This document shows, in pieces, positions 6,073 through 6,924 of a stretch of 6,924 nucleotides of DNA (within the stretch, counting starts at the first letter, position 1; each line of letters starts with the position of its first letter). Under the pieces are notes generated by a model, which saw only the letters and a program-made list of their open reading frames with translations, had not been told where the DNA came from and made no database searches. Made by a program: the position numbers and the translations under genes. The DNA is taken from assembly GCA_001771235.1 (NCBI GenBank), contig METF01000170.1, forward strand, positions 1 to 6,924, read 5' to 3'. Source of the stretch: Candidatus Zhuqueibacterota bacterium RBG_16_48_16. GTDB lineage: Bacteria > Zhuqueibacterota > Zhuqueibacteria > Residuimicrobiales > Sediminimicrobiaceae.

Positions 6073-6288
6073 GCTGATGCCATCTATTTAGTGCTTGAAC
6101 GAAAACTCCTTGTCAACGGTGTCATTGCGAGGAGTGAGGAACGAACGACGAAGCAATCCCCTTACTTTTCAGGAGATTGCTTCGGCAAAACTTGTCCTGA
6201 GCTTGTCGAAGGAAATGCCTCGCAATGACAACAAATTTTCAAACTAAATAGTTTTCATTCAGACTCTATTTAGCAAGACGGCATCAGC
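6073..6288. mobile_element. Nested palindromic MITE-like element containing the GTCATTGCGAGG interspersed repeat
   Basis: There are three nested inverted repeats. The outer termini GCTGATGCCATCT (6073-6085) and AGACGGCATCAGC (6276-6288) match at 12 of 13. Imperfect pairing continues inward to GAAAACT (6101-6107) and AGTTTTC (6250-6256). The middle arms TGTCATTGCGAGG (6120-6132) and CCTCGCAATGACA (6218-6230) are perfect over 13 bp. The inner arms CGAAGCAATC (6149-6158) and GATTGCTTCG (6175-6184) are perfect over 10 bp. The middle and inner parts match an interspersed palindromic repeat I know from many bacterial genomes. A further common repeat core, TGTCCTGAGCTTGTCGAAGG (6193-6212), interrupts the right half. 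There is no transposase, so it would be non-autonomous. The right end is 9 bp from the DUF2911 stop. AGCAAGACG is directly repeated at 6272 and 6286. A target-site duplication could not be resolved. Confidence 0.75.
6244..6273 (-). terminator. Possible weak terminator stem after the DUF2911 gene
   Basis: CTAAATAG (6244-6251) and CTATTTAG (6266-6273) form a perfect 8-bp stem with a 14-nt loop, about 25 bp past the DUF2911 stop. On the minus strand it is followed by TTTGAAAATTTG, a poor T-tract. The stem is AT-rich and part of the palindromic element, so termination activity is uncertain. Confidence 0.3.
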
Positions 6289-6297
6289 AAGACGATA

Positions 6298-6858
6298 TTA
6301 CCAGCTAAACGGCACGGCTACATAGGTTTTGTCCCAGGCCAGGAACATGGTCGCACCGTTTTCCGCTTTGTCAAAGACAATGGTAAAGGCTTCCACTTCC
6401 TTCTCCGTTTGTTTCGCCGGCACTTTCACCTGCGCCACGTTCGAAGCTTCCATGTAGGAATAGGCGCCCCATTGACCCGTTTCCTTGTTCAGAATGATCG
6501 TCCATTCATTTGCAGTGGGAGCCGTGAACAATTCGTAGGTTCCGGCGGCCACACTCTGGTCGCCCATTTTAACATCTTTGTAAAATGTGATCTCGGTGGA
6601 CTCGTTAGCCCCGGTACGCCAGACCTTGTCGTAGGGCACAAGAGCGCCAAAGATGTCCCGGCCTTTCTTTTGCGGCCGGCTGTAGACCACCTTGATGATG
6701 GGTGCTTCGTTGCGGCTAGGGCGATAAGCGGAAATGTCCGCAGGACTGGTGTCCAGGCCGGGTAATTGTTCGGGCAGGGCCTGCGACAGAATTGTTTCCG
6801 TTGGCAGGAAAAAGACAAACGTCAACAGCATGAGGATTAAAGGCTGGACTTTTTTCAT
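6298..6858 (-). CDS. Secreted DUF2911 family protein
   Basis: The product has 186 residues. The ATG at 6858 follows AAAGGAG (6872-6866, 7-nt spacing). A signal peptide is clear: MKK, a hydrophobic core at 6-19, and probable cleavage near residue 26. The mature part is a typical DUF2911 domain: VVYSRPQKKGRDIFG (57-71), LVPYDKVWRTGANEST (73-88), AGTYELFTAP (105-114), EWTIILNKETGQWGAYSY (118-135) and a C-terminal MFLAWDK...VPFSW. The family consists of small exported, beta-rich proteins common in Bacteroidota and related lineages. No enzymatic activity is established, and I see no obvious catalytic set. Full length for the family. It stands alone: 814 bp without genes follow it, and its own promoter is not clear in the 66 bp left upstream. 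Confidence 0.95.
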   Translation of the reverse strand: MKKVQPLILMLLTFVFFLPTETILSQALPEQLPGLDTSPADISAYRPSRNEAPIIKVVYSRPQKKGRDIFGALVPYDKVWRTGANESTEITFYKDVKMGDQSVAAGTYELFTAPTANEWTIILNKETGQWGAYSYMEASNVAQVKVPAKQTEKEVEAFTIVFDKAENGATMFLAWDKTYVAVPFSW

Positions 6859-6865
6859 AGCATTG

Positions 6866-6872
6866 CTCCTTT
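6866..6872 (-). promoter_or_regulatory. Ribosome binding site of the DUF2911 gene
   Basis: AAAGGAG on the minus strand, 7 nt from the ATG at 6858. Further upstream TTGAAC and TTGACA-like hexamers occur near 6880-6902, but neither has a convincing -10 partner, so no promoter is called. Confidence 0.7.
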
Positions 6873-6924
6873 ATTTTGTTAAGAATGTCAAAACGTTCAA
6901 AACGGTGTTCATTTTGCATACCTT

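Larger units (their letters stand above)
5484..6297. other. 814-bp non-coding, repeat-rich region between activator and DUF2911 genes
   Basis: No credible gene is seen in either strand. The longest minus-strand frame (5944-5759, 61 codons) has no domain-like features and begins without a clear ribosome binding site. In order the region holds an inverted repeat (5538-5580), a cluster of direct repeats (5591-5760), a short tandem CCGAAATT x2 (5874-5889), a very AT-rich stretch (about 5958-6000) and a nested palindromic element (6073-6288). The promoter of the activator gene should lie near the low-coordinate end, but I cannot place it. Confidence 0.7.

Overview
The window comes from a diderm (Gram-negative) bacterium. 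It carries an RND efflux permease start, an outer-membrane barrel protein of the CBM9-like/DUF5916 type, a putative lipoprotein, a secreted DUF2911 protein and a sigma-54 activator. This mix, together with the interspersed palindromic repeat beginning TGTCATTGCGAGG, resembles environmental lineages such as the Bacteroidota/Calditrichota/KSB1 group, Acidobacteriota or the former Deltaproteobacteria. The sequence alone does not fix the phylum. All six supported genes lie on the minus strand, so transcription runs from high to low coordinates.

Layout in the direction of transcription: (i) a secreted DUF2911 protein (6858-6298); (ii) an 814-bp non-coding stretch (6297-5484) holding a nested palindromic, MITE-like element (6073-6288), a cluster of 63-bp imperfect direct repeats (5591-5760) and a further inverted repeat (5538-5580); (iii) a sigma-54-dependent AAA+ activator with no N-terminal sensor domain (5483-4470); (iv) a 236-bp regulatory gap with two identical-core dyads 22 bp apart and a well-formed -24/-12 promoter; (v) a stand-alone degenerate receiver domain protein (4233-3847); (vi) a 765-aa outer-membrane DUF5916 protein (3777-1480); (vii) a putative lipoprotein of unknown function (1319-390); (viii) a 324-bp AT-rich gap with an operator-like inverted repeat; (ix) the first 21 codons of an RND permease running off the window.

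The most interesting reading is a self-contained sigma-54 circuit at about 3.8-5.5 kb. A PspF-like activator lies immediately upstream of paired dyads, at about -153 and -175 from a predicted start site. These dyads face a sigma-54 promoter that would transcribe a phosphorylation-site-degenerate receiver and then the outer-membrane protein. The activator has no sensor of its own, so the receiver encoded by its own target operon could act as a partner or feedback regulator in trans. The genes, the promoter and the dyads are visible in the sequence; the regulatory wiring is inference.
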